From the NCBI GenBank assembly GCA_037043455.1, contig JAWPHD010001344.1, forward strand, positions 124,001-188,000: a stretch of 64,000 nucleotides of DNA, read 5' to 3'. Below the pieces are notes generated by a model, which was given only the letters and a program-made list of their open reading frames with translations, did no database searches and was not told the DNA's origin. This document shows, one piece after another, positions 34,531-44,293 of this stretch; the first letter of the stretch is position 1, and each line of letters opens with the position of its first letter. Made by a program: the position numbers and the translations under genes. This DNA comes from Cyrtodaria siliqua (taxonomy: Eukaryota; Mollusca; Bivalvia; Adapedonta; Hiatellidae).

Positions 34531-34999
34531 CAATCCTGTGAGTGTGACAGTGAATATTTGTCAACCTTCGAAGGTTATTTGTTTTATGATACTGAAAAAT
34601 ATGTTTGAAAAAGATATTTGGTTCTGCTAAATATTCCTTTGAAATAAAACATGAGAAAACATTGTTGCTTCTGTCTGTTCAACATCACTATTCTCAGCAC
34701 CTAAAAAATAAACTTCTGCGGATGATTCTTTGTGTTCTTTCGGAATCTTTATCTGTGAACTCATGAGTAAACTTTTCAACTAATCTTCAGAAGGTTGTGT
34801 GTCTGCCATTTCAGTAAATGTTCACTGAATTTCACCATTTGCGCATTTACACATACTCCTACACTGTTCATCATAGGACATCCCAATACATAAAAACTTG
34901 CTTTGACTAAACAATCATAAGACAGTACAAATTATATTGGGTGACATTACAAAAAATACTATCAGTCAGTGACTCACTCCATGGAGACATTGCAAGCGA

Positions 35000-35680
35000 T
35001 ATGATATATTACAACAAGAGGTCAATGACCTTGAAGCTCTACTGATAGGTTTTGATATCTAGATCAGCATTCCTGTGAAGTTTCGTGAAAACCTGTCAAG
35101 TAGTTTAAGAGGAGTAGTCGCTACAAGTGTTTACTATATAACTCTATGTAAACAAAGATGGCCGCTGGCAGCCATGTTTAGTGTCGAATCAAAATAATTT
35201 GCAACAAGGACCAGCATCATATCATGCTGATAATTTAGAAAAATATCAATATCACTTCTAGCTTCAAGAAGTAGTTGCTACAATTATTTTTTTTAAATCT
35301 ATTTTTAGCCATGGTGGCCATCTTGAGTTTTTGTTCGACCTGAAATTTTACTAGGATCAACTAGATATCAAGACTCACATTTCTCTTAAGTTTCATGAAA
35401 ATCCTTCAAGTAGTCTCAGAGGAGTAGTCGCCTCAAATCTCCTATATAACTCTATGTACACAAAGATGGCCACTGGTGTCCATGTTTGACATCCAAATCA
35501 AAATGAACTTTGGTTAGGACCAACTACATGTCACGGCAGTCATTTTGGTAAAGGTTCCAAATCAATATCACTTATGTTTTTTGAGAAGTAGTCACAACAA
35601 AATCTCTTTTTCAAAATCGCTACAAGTTTTTCCTATATAACACTATGTAAACAAAGATGGCCCCTGGCAACCATGGTGCC
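35000..35680. repeat. Three diverged copies of a ~200-300-bp interspersed repeat
   Basis: 'gaggagtagtcgc', 'ctatataactctatgta.acaaagatggcc.ctgg' and 'ccatgtttg' recur near 35110-35190, 35410-35490 and 35585-35670. I recognise this wording as common in bivalve genomes. Non-coding. Confidence 0.6.
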
Positions 35681-35704
35681 AGTTCATTCAAAAGGTCAAG
35701 TCTT

Positions 35705-36075
35705 AATTGTGGAGGCTAGGTGGTGGTGAGGTGAGCGTGTAGGGGGTACGGGGAGGGGGTGGTCAGTAAACATATATACCAAATATCAAAGCACGACCTT
35801 CAATATTCCAGAAAGAGGGTGGGGAGGGGAAGTGAAGTGTTACTGGATAGGAAAGTAACAGAATACAATACAGTAGTGTCATTGGGGGAGTCTAAGGTGG
35901 AGGTATGTTTGTTTGTGTGTGGGGAGGGTTGAGGGGAGGGTGGGGAGGGGTTGGAAGAAAACAGGATTCATAAATGGTAACTGAAGAGAAACCCAAAAGA
36001 ATAGAACAAATATTTGTCTATTTATCTGTGGTGATGGTGGTGGTGGTGTAGGGGTGGGTAAGGTGTGGGGTGTAT
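35705..36075 (+). repeat. G-rich tract with quadruplex-forming runs
   Basis: Long G-rich, T-poor strand. 35920-35955 has six or more closely spaced GGG/GGGG runs separated by 1-5 nt, which satisfies the simple G-quadruplex rule on the sense strand of GCNT intron 1. Confidence 0.6.
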
Positions 36076-36229
36076 GGGGCTAATGACATTTACAGGCTTG
36101 CCATTGTTATTTGATGTATGCAGCAAGTTTCTTTGAAATATATGAAGCTGCTTAAAAAACTATATATGGCTAGTGGGTATTGAAAGAAATGGACTTGCCA
36201 ACAAATAAAACAAAATAAATTCTAAGTCG

Positions 36230-36995
36230 AAAAGGGACTACTTCTTTTCTTAAATACAATACAGAAAATATTTATCCAGAAAAAGGGCCATACTTGTGCT
36301 AAAATGCAATACAGAGTTATGGAACATGTGTCTACTAGCATCCATGCTTTACAGAAGTTGTATTCATAATTAACAATCACCCATTGAAATACAAGCACTT
36401 GCCTAAAAACTTTAACCAGAATTTTGAAGCCTAAACTCGTTAATCAGAATTTTGAATTCGAAAAAGGAACATAACTTTGTTAAAATGCAATACAGAGTTA
36501 ATGTGTCTACTATTTCCCTTGTAGGGTTCTCCACAGAAATAGGGGAAATTAAATTTGAATGTTATTGGGTGGGTGTGCGAGGGAGTTACCTTTCGGGTGA
36601 CCAATATGTTCATGATTTATTTAGATGCAATTTGAAGTATATTTCAACTGTAAATGATGTCTACAAGGATCTATTTATAGACAGGTATAATGCATTTTGC
36701 AGGTTTATTGGTGTTTTTAAGGGATAGGGCAGAGAGATCAAAGGATAAGAGGTTAATTAAGGAGTAGGGGTAAATTATATTTTGAATTAAAATATAGGGT
36801 GAATAAGCTCTTAAATGGACTCTGAAGAGCATGCCTTGATATTCCAAGCTTTACTGAAGTTTTGTTGATGTACGACTTTCAGTTGTTAAAATATATGGTC
36901 TTGTCAAAAAAGAACTTAAACCAGAAATTCAAAATAAAAAAATGGCATGCTTTCGCTGAATGCAATACAGTTATGGAACATGTGTCTACCAGTGT
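36230..36995. repeat. Dispersed repeat around 'aaaatgcaatacagagttatggaaca'
   Basis: The block 'cgaaaaaggg.cat.ctt.g.t', 'aatgcaatacag..ttatggaacatgtgtctac' occurs at 36280-36340, 36455-36510 and 36935-36990, with 'catgctttacagaagttg'-like text after it. Frames here (e.g. 36452-36727) are not recognisable proteins. Confidence 0.5.
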
Positions 36996-36997
36996 CG

Positions 36998-37266
36998 GGG
37001 CGCCCGTGGCCGAGTGGTTAACGTTTCTGACTTGAAATCACTTGCCCCTCACCGCTGTTGGTTCGATCCCTCAGGGGCCTAGGAATCTTTATGTGAGGAA
37101 GCTATCCAGCTGGCTTGCGGAACGTCGGTGGTTCTACCCAGGTGCCCGCCCGTGCACGAAAATTGCCCGGAGGGGCACCTGGGGTCTTCCTCCACCAATG
37201 GAAACTGGAAAGTCGCCATATGACCTTAGCTGTTGGTGCGACTATAAAATCCAATTCAATTCAATT
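36998..37266 (+). mobile_element. tRNA-derived SINE, family 3 (Ser/Leu-type head, CAATT tail)
   Basis: Head GCGCCCGTGGCCGAGTGGTT (A box) and TTGGTTCGATCCCTC (B box) with a Ser/Leu tRNA look. Then comes a ~170-bp body, and an end CTGTTGGTGCGACTATAAAA followed by CAATT units. The last ~30 bp match the end of the shorter CAATT-tailed elements at 9407, 16278 and 51355. An imperfect ~10-bp duplication (TACCAGTGTC / TACACGTGTC) flanks it. The frame at 37042-37308 is incidental. Confidence 0.8.
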
Positions 37267-37269
37267 CTA

Positions 37270-38330
37270 CACGTGTCCTTGATGGTACTGATGACATATT
37301 TCAAGTAGCTGAAATAATTGGACTTGGCCAACATACAACTGAAAACCAACGTCAACGCAGAAGTTGGGTATACGAATAGTAAAACTTAAAACTTAACGAA
37401 TAGAAAAACTTAAAACAAACTTTAAAGAAATGAAAAAAAATATTCCGGCTGAAAGGAACCAACCCCACCTAGAAATCAAAATGCCCCCACCCCCACACAC
37501 ACACCATACATCAAAATGGACGGTTCCTTACAATACTAGGCACTCTTGAAGTGGTGTCACAGGTTAAAATTGCATGCATAAACACAATTATGTTTACAAA
37601 CATTGGCACCGATATTTCATTCGGGATTGCTGAATTATCCTTTTGTGACTACAAGGAGATCATTGTCTTCCCTTACAGCCACAATATAGTTGTTAACGGA
37701 TAAGGCTAATATGGTTTTAAATGAATCAAGTAGTCTGCATCCGCATTGGCATAATCGTTTAGATTTAAATTGTGTAACAGTAGAGAACATATAGAATACA
37801 CTCCGGGTAAGATTATTAAGCTAAAAGTACAAACCCTTTAAGGTCGACTGGGATCATCGCTTTTGCTTATTTGAGGTCGACTGGGATCATCGCCTTTGCT
37901 TAGAAACTCGCTCAGAACAGCTTTTCTGTTTGGCACATTGTATTTAGTTATCACATATTAAGTATAATGCCTATTGTTCGAGTTCATCCATATCAATTGT
38001 ATGGCAAACAATGTCGACTTCCTGTTTCGTATATCAGATTAATAACTTCCGCATTTTTGACACAGAGGCCTTGAACGCTCTTTATTTATGGACACGTCCA
38101 ATCCCTATTTGATTAATATACTTGTATCTAAAGGATATAGTTTCACCAGAGGTATTTTAAACAAACAACACTCTTGTTACCTGTTCATATTTAAATATTT
38201 AAGACTGCCACTATGTCCGTATCATAGTATTTATATTCATGTAAAGACATCAAATCGTTTCTTCGTATTTGCCAATATGTCCTTCTTCAATTGAGTTGTT
38301 TTATAGTTCTTGTGTGTACACGTCGAATAC
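37270..38330. other. No gene; 33-bp duplication at 37842-37903
   Basis: 'ggtcgactgggatcatcgc' occurs twice in tandem near 37842 and 37872. 37440-37530 overlaps a low-complexity CCCCAC run. A 68-codon frame at 38088-38294 has no recognisable feature. Confidence 0.4.
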
Positions 38331-38609
38331 CATTACGTGGTCCGAGTATTAACTTTTATACCCCATCCAACCCCTTCTCCAAGAAGCGGAAACGGAGTTG
38401 GCTGGGGTATGAAATAAAACCTTAATTTTGACTTAAAGTTCTCATATTGTAAAATGAAAACATTTAATACGTAATTTTAAACAGGTTATCGCTTTTTTCA
38501 GTAAAAAATTGTTTTTAAAATGTGTTTTATTGTCGAAACATCTGTTATAAAATCCTGCTAATATAAGCTTTCCCATCCCTTAATGGAATTAAGGCGGGAC
38601 CACGTAATG
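38331..38609. mobile_element. MITE family C, copy 2
   Basis: Inverted ends CATTACGTGGTCC and GGACCACGTAATG, 279 bp. A short internal palindrome near 38365-38410 ('taccccatccaaccccttct' against 'ggagttggctggggta'). Interior as in 12171-12419. Confidence 0.8.
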
Positions 38610-39171
38610 ACATCGACTCATACTTGTTCATGCTTAGTCTAATGTAAAACAATATCTTATAATCCGATAATAATTAAATATGTCCCGAATTGTTTGTCCT
38701 CTTAGGTAATATAATGCGTTGTTACAGGACACCACCATTAACAATGCCATATCTTGCATCGTTTAAATTTGTTTTCTAATGATTTTTAGCTTTACTGATA
38801 ATGGGCAAGTAGTGCTTTATGCAAACGTCTGTTGTCCGTCGTCCGTTCGTCCGTTAACTTGTTGATGTCACGCTTTAGCACTTTCATTTTGCCTCTGATC
38901 TTTACAAAACTTGGCCAAAGTCTTAATATTGATATAAGCTCGGACTAGCTCGAAACTCGTCAATATTGAAAATCATCAATATCGGATAACAAACATAGCA
39001 ATTTTATAAACACGTACATATGTTATATATTATTAGAATTGAAATTTATAGTGGTAAATAAAAACTTTTCAAAATCGGTTGAGCAATAAATATTTTCAGC
39101 CAAAATGATTTTTTGGTGGGGATTTTTTCATGTAAATTCCTTGTTGCTGGGACAGTAGAAAATTAAGAAAT

Positions 39172-39453
39172 TGTAGCAACGCTAAAGGTAACAACCGCCG
39201 CTAAAGATAACAATTTCAAAACTTAAGGTAACAACCTCCGCTAATGGTAACAGTCACCTCCTCCGCTAAAGGTAACAAGGCTAACGCTAAAGGTAAACAC
39301 TTTTTTCAACATCTACGGTTTCAATGAAAATTGAGTTAACGGGTTCTTTTTAGTTACTGTGGCACCTGTGGCGTAAGCTCTTTAGCGGAAGTTGTTACCT
39401 TTAGCGTTGAAATTGTTACCTTTGACGGAATTGTTACCTTTAGCGTTGTTACA
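39172..39453. mobile_element. Small foldback element with 5-bp target duplication
   Basis: Ends TGTAGCAACGCTAAAGGTAA and, inverted, TGTAACAACGCTAAAGGTAA. GAAAT precedes (39167-39171) and follows (39454-39458) the element. Inside each end the unit CGCTAAAGGTAACAA is repeated three to five times, in opposite orientations on the two sides. 282 bp, non-coding. Confidence 0.75.
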
Positions 39454-39489
39454 GAAATCTCAAATAAATTCCTTTTAGCCCTACTAGTT

Positions 39490-39765
39490 TGCTATAAAAC
39501 TTTCAGTGTCTTAATTTACATTTATCTAACACAATGAAAACATTTTTGGATGCAGCAGAACTTTGCGAAAATGCCCCATAAAAACAATTTTCGCAAGTGA
39601 TATTTTTTATTATTCAACCGATTTTGTAAAGTAAGGTAGTTTTTTTTACCACTAAAAAGGTCTGTTTCAATGATATACATGTACATCTTATTTAGGTCCT
39701 CGATACATTTTGTCTTAAAAGTCCAAAAAACCTTTGGCTGAAACAAGCGCCCCAAAGAATGATTA
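39490..39765. repeat. Interspersed repeat, copy 2 (partner of 22425-22735)
   Basis: See the partner entry for shared words; same orientation. Confidence 0.7.
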
Positions 39766-39864
39766 ACATGAGTCGTATACATGTAAATGTCTAGTTCCAA
39801 AGTGTGAATAACTCCTGTGACATACAAACTGACTGGAATCTGGCTAATACTACTTACACCGATG

Positions 39865-39995
39865 ATGGGGTGTGTGAGAGATGTTGCATCTCATGTTACT
39901 TCTCAAGAACAGACTAAATAAAACCTGGTCTACTACCTTTCTCTCGTGTTTGTGCTTGTTGCTTCAATTGTGGGTTGCTTCAAAGGGATTCCCTT
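39865..39995 (-). repeat. Family E repeat, copy 3
   Basis: Inverse orientation: 'cttctcaagaacagacta' and 'aataaaacctggtctact', then 'tttgtgcttgttgcttc'. Most diverged of the four. Confidence 0.65.
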
Positions 39996-40127
39996 TTCAT
40001 TGACATTCACACTTAGGTTAGCGTTTGTTTAGTGTCGTGGGGCGACTGTAAAAAAAGTCACACCGACAACAAATCCGTAGTGTTATTACTTACTGTCCTT
40101 TAGAATCAACAAACCCAATCTGCTTGC

Positions 40128-40292
40128 TTAGCTTTGAAGTAGAATACAGATTAAGCCGGTGCTAGGGGGCCTGCGAGGTATTGCAGCTTATATTACCTCT
40201 CATGAACAGACTCAATAAAACCGAGTCTGCTACTTATCTCTCTGTTTGTGCGTGTTGCTTCCAAGGGATCCCCTTTTCAGTATTTATTAATG
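40128..40292 (-). repeat. Family E repeat, copy 4
   Basis: 'ctcatgaacagactcaataa' then 'aaccgagtctgctactt', with the flanks 'gattaagccggtgctag' and 'gcttccaagggatcccc'. It matches copy 1 (25900-26045) beyond the core on both sides. Confidence 0.75.
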
Positions 40293-40454
40293 CATAATCA
40301 AAATAAATTCTAAAAGTCGAATAGGAAATTGAAAATGGGGTAAATCTATCCGTGACGTGTCAAATAGAAAGTGACCACAAACACAAGAGTGTTGACAATA
40401 TGGGTATCATCTGCGAACGGTCAGCGGCAAAAATGCCACTGGGAGGGGCGGGTT

Positions 40455-40617
40455 TGGGGTTTGACTAAGTTTTAAGATGCACCAAATCTCACTCTTTCTA
40501 TAATGTCATCACAATTGAACGGAACAGTGTTAATAAAGATATCTCCACCAGACTATATCCTCTAACAAAATGGGCTGTTTAAGTATAACATAAAGATGAT
40601 CATGTATAAATGAATAT
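40455..40617 (+). repeat. Family F repeat, copy 4
   Basis: 'ggtttgactaagtttta..atgcacc', 'gtcatcacaattgaacg', 'agactatatcctctaacaaa' and 'gatgatcatgtataaatgaa'. Closest to the copy at 50050-50200. Confidence 0.65.
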
Positions 40618-40620
40618 AAA

Positions 40621-41022
40621 CCAAATCCTAGAAAGCCAGAACTCAAGTTTGCAGACTTGGCAGAAGCCAGAGAAACAAGAGAATACTTGTTAAAGGCACC
40701 ACAAGACAAGATTGGAGAAAAAAGAATACGTAACCATCTTTTCTGGATTCAGGTAGATGTCATAATAGGGTTCACAATGAACAATAAAAGACGATAGCAT
40801 AGTGGCGAACTGTAAATGAGTCAACCACTAAACATGCAGTTGCAAAATGATAGGGACATAACCTCTTTTGATGACTTTTATATCAAGTTTAAACAAAGAT
40901 GTTATGACAGTTGTCATGATCAAGGATCCCAAGTTCGTAAACAAAATACAAAAAAAAAGCTGCTATGGTGGATTTTTAATCGACGAGGAAACAGAGAAAA
41001 CTGTATTCGTACATATCATTAG
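40621..41022 (+). pseudogene. Decayed ORF, product unknown
   Basis: A frame with clear protein-like composition starts at 40621 (PNPRKPELKFADLAEARETR, then EYLLKAPQDKIGEKRIRNHL). It meets TAG at 40795 and TAA at 40813, and continues in the same frame from ATG 40816 (MSQPLNMQLQNDRDITSFDD, FYIKFKQRCYDS) to the stop at 41020. CAG/GTAGAT at about 40750 could be a splice donor, so the first part might alternatively be an old exon. No family recognised. Confidence 0.4.
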
Positions 41023-41189
41023 TATAACACGGATGTCACCATAGAAATCAGGTTGTAATAGTCCTTGTCGTAGAAGTGCTTACGTTACTTTTATATTTTA
41101 AAAATAGTACAGGGTTAAGGTTATAATTGTTATGATAATAATATGTTGCAAATATTTTTCGAGGGGTATGGTAACCTGATCGAGTAGTT

Positions 41190-41365
41190 AAATAATGCAT
41201 GGAGCGTTGATTTATTCATGGGAAGTTGTTCGTTTTTGAGAATTGGTTTATTGATGGGAAGTTGTTCGTACTTCAGCATTGGTTTATTGATGGGAAGTTG
41301 TTCGTACTTGAGCATTGGTTTATTGATGGGAAGTTGTTCGTACTTCGGCACTGGTTTATTTCGGA
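41190..41365. repeat. 35-36-bp minisatellite, about 4.5 units
   Basis: Unit GGTTTATTGATGGGAAGTTG then TTCGTACTTGAGCATT. Clearly the same family as the large array at 42096-43790, about 0.7 kb away. Confidence 0.9.
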
Positions 41366-41379
41366 GACAAAAAGAGACA

Positions 41380-41905
41380 ACTTAAATGTTGCTTTTCCGG
41401 CGGCGAAGGCGATGGCGTCGTCAACATTCGACTTTTGCGTTTAGGTCATTTATCAAACTTTGGTTATAGTTGTAACGTGGCTGGTACATCGCAACTCAAC
41501 AAAGCAAATATGGATGTGGCTTTGTTCGACGATTTAAACATTTCTCCTTTCATACGTTTGACCCTCCTAGCAAAAGGCAGATACATTCATATCGTTTATA
41601 TTCAACTTTTGCGTTTAGGTCACTTTCGTACCAACTGTATGCACTAGACCTTTCAAACTTTGCTTATAGTTGTATCTTGGATGGTTTATCGCAACGTGAC
41701 AAAGTAAATGTGGATGTGATCTCCACCCTCTAAGCAAAGGGCTGATAACTTAATATAACCTTGGTTTATAGTTTAATCTTTGGAAGACAAAGAATCTATT
41801 TTGACATAGGTGTGTCTTGGGTAGTGCATCTTTCTGTAAACATGAGTTTCATCTATGACCTTGACCTCCTTTTTGGGTGAAGAAATTATTATTACTATTA
41901 TTATA
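41380..41905 (+). repeat. Interspersed repeat G, left inverted copy
   Basis: Landmarks: 'gttgcttttccggcggcgaa', 'cttttgcgtttaggtca' (twice), 'caaactttg.ttatagttgta', 'caacgtgacaaagtaaatgt', 'ttaatctttggaagacaaa' and 'atctatgaccttgacctcc'. All recur as reverse complement, in mirrored order, at 45530-46035. Non-coding. Confidence 0.8.
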
Positions 41906-42095
41906 ATTTGTATATACAATGTCATTTTGTTTTTAAACAAATGGACTTAAATATTATATATCGGCAAAATGTAATCTCGCTTGTATTTAGTTTACAAATG
42001 TTCATTTAAATAACGTTTACCTATTATTTCTAAGTCCTGTCCCCGTTGGGCGAGATATGTGAATCCGCGGATTTCTTGTATTGGTATGAACTTGC

Positions 42096-43790
42096 TTGTC
42101 TCCGAGCATTGTTTTATTGGTGGATGTAGCTCCACCTTAAGCATTGATTTATTGATGGGAAGTAGCTCGCCCTTAGGCATTGATTTATTGATGGGAAGTA
42201 GCTCGCCCTTCGGCATTGATTTATTGATGGAAGTAGCTCACCCTTAGGTATTGATTTATTGATGGGAGTAGCTCACCCTTAGGCATTGATTTATTGATGG
42301 GAGTAGCTCACCCTTAGGCATTGATTTATTGATGGGAAGTAGCTCGCCCTTCGGCATTGATTTATTGATGGAAGTAGCTCACCCTTCGGCATTGTTTTAT
42401 TGATGGGAGTAGCTCACCCTTAGGCATTGATTTATTGATGGGAGTAGCTCACCCTTAGGCATTGATTTATTGATGGGAAGTATAGCTCGCCCTTAGGCAT
42501 TGATGTATTGATGGGAGTAACTCACCCTTCGGCATTGATTTATTGATGGGAAGTAGCTCGCCCTTAGGCATTGATTTATTGATGGGAAGTATAGCTCGCC
42601 CTTAGGCATTGATTTATTGATGGGAGTAGCTCACCCTTAGGCATTGATTTATTGATGGGAAGTAGCTCGCCCTTAGGCATTGATTTATTGATGGAAGTAG
42701 CTCACCCTTAGGCATTGATTTATTGATGGGAGTAGCTCACCCTTAGGCATTGATTTATTGATGGGAGTAGCTCACCCTTCGACATTGATTTATTGATGGG
42801 AAGTATAGCTCGCCCTTAGGCATTGATTTATTGATGGAAGTAGCTCACCCTTCGGCACAGATTTATTGATGGGAAGTATAGCTCGCCCTTAGGCATTGCT
42901 TTATTGATGGGAGTAGCTCACCCTTCGGCATTGATTTATTGATGGGAAGTATAGCTCGCCCTTAGGCATTGATTTATTGATGGGAAGTATAGCTCGCCCT
43001 TAGGCATTGATTTATTGATGGGAGTAGCTCACCCTTAGGCATTGATTTATTGATGGGAAGTAGCTCACCCTTCGGCATTGTTTTATTGATGGGAAGTAGC
43101 TCGCCCTTCGGCATTGATTTATTGATGGGAGTAGCTAACCCTTAGGCATAGATTTATTGATGGGAAGTATAGCTCGCCCTTAGGCATTGATTTATTGATG
43201 GGAGTAGCTCACCCTTCGGCATTGATTCATTGATGGGAAGTATAGCTCGCCCTTAGGCATTGATTTATTGATGGGAAGTATAGCTCGCCCTTAGGCATTG
43301 ATTTATTGATGGGAGTAGCTCACCCTTAGGCATTGATTTATTGATGGGAAGTAGCTCACCATTCGGCATTGTTTTATTAATGGGAAGTAGCTCGCCCTTC
43401 GGCATTGATTTATTGATGTGAGTAGCTCACCCTTAGGCATTGGTTTATTGATGGGAAGTATAGCTCGCCCTTAGGCATTGATTTATTGATGGGAGTAGCT
43501 CGCCCTTCGGCATTGATTTATTGATGGGAAGTAGCTCACCCTTAGGCATTGATTTATTGATGGGAAGTATAGCTCGCCCTTAGGCATTGATTTATTGATG
43601 GGAGTAGCTCACCCTTAGGCATTGATTTATTGATGGGAGTAGCTCACCCTGAGGCATTGATTTATTGATGGGAAGTAGCTCGCCCTTCGGCATTGGGTTT
43701 TTTATGGGAAGTAGCTAGACCTTAGACATTGTTTTATTGATATGAAGTAGCTTGTCTATGAGAATTGTTTAATTGATATATAATTGTTAG
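42096..43790. repeat. 35-38-bp minisatellite, about 47 units, with 291-bp higher-order blocks
   Basis: The unit is GGCATTGATTTATTGATGGG plus AGTAGCTCACCCTTA. Variants are GGAAGTAGCTCGCCC, GGAAGTATAGCTCGCCC and TTCGGC for TTAGGC. The order of variants from about 42854 repeats from 43145, giving an eight-unit block of 291 bp. The array ends ~275 bp before GCNT exon 2. Confidence 0.95.
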
Positions 43791-43852
43791 TCCTTGACCT
43801 TTGTTTTATTTATATGGAGTAACTCCATAAATGCACTCCTTGTACATTAACA

Positions 43853-43856
<4 letters not shown>

Positions 43857-43893
<37 letters not shown>
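43857..43893. repeat. (CA)18 microsatellite near intron-1 acceptor
   Basis: 37-nt uninterrupted CA run, about 170 nt before exon 2. Complementary to the TG run at 22325-22350 of the same intron. Confidence 0.95.
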
Positions 43894-43895
<2 letters not shown>

Positions 43896-44066
43896 CTCAA
43901 CCTTGTGATATGTGTGCAGTGTCTTGTGTTGAACTTCTTTATCCCCACAAAGAGTAACTTTAAAAGTGTTCATTACTACTGTTTCAAAATATGTATTGGT
44001 CACATTGATTTTATAATTAAATGATCTTACATTTCGAAATATTGTATTTTTATTGTTCATCAACAG

Positions 44067-44293
44067 AGCGAACAAAGATAGATGGGAGAAGGCTGGTCCC
44101 CCTCCGCACGACATTGTGGCAGTTAAAGGCGCGGTACACATCGTTGTGAGCCGTGGATACGTCGATTATGCATTGCATGATCCAAGAGCTCGTGATTTAC
44201 TCAACTGGACAAGAAACGTTGCCCATCCCGATGAAGCTTTCTTCGCTACATTAAACCACAATCCTCACCTCAGTGTACCGGGATCTTATAAAG
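44067..44293 (+). CDS. GCNT-type glycosyltransferase, coding exon 2
   Basis: Residues 337-411 of the predicted enzyme plus the first base of codon 412. The acceptor CATCAACAG ends at 44066; the donor is AAAG/GTAAAC. The translation ANKDRWEKAGPPPHDIVAVK, GAVHIVVSRGYVDYAL, HPDEAFFATL, SVPGSYK lines up with the core-2 family. The family's catalytic glutamate sits in a 'SPDE' block, matched here by Glu392 in HPDE. A sequon is at Asn382. The exon's last 40 bases are the first copy of a 117-bp tandem repeat running into intron 2, so several copies of its donor follow it. Confidence 0.92.

Larger units (their letters stand above)
22309..44066 (+). other. GCNT intron 1 (21.8 kb, phase 2)
   Basis: GT at 22309 and AG at 44065-44066; joining AG with A restores an arginine codon. 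The intron is filled with SINEs, MITEs, minisatellites, a foldback element and an island of decayed ORFs. A (TG)13 run starts 16 nt inside the donor, and a (CA)18 run lies ~170 nt before the acceptor. Confidence 0.85.

Noticed and set aside
36998..37080. Possible tRNA-Ser/Leu gene
   Set aside because: A and B boxes are present but stems do not close and a ~190-bp body with CAATT tail follows; it is a SINE head. The same applies to 25308 and 20900-20962.
25900..40292. Intact Polinton/Maverick or adintovirus-like element
   Set aside because: No polymerase B, retroviral-type integrase, packaging ATPase, protease or capsid frame was seen; only mirror repeats and two zinc-finger remnants, so it is kept as a hypothesis only.
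43806..44141. 111-codon minus-strand frame over exon 2
   Set aside because: Antisense of exon 2 and the CA microsatellite (poly Cys-Val).
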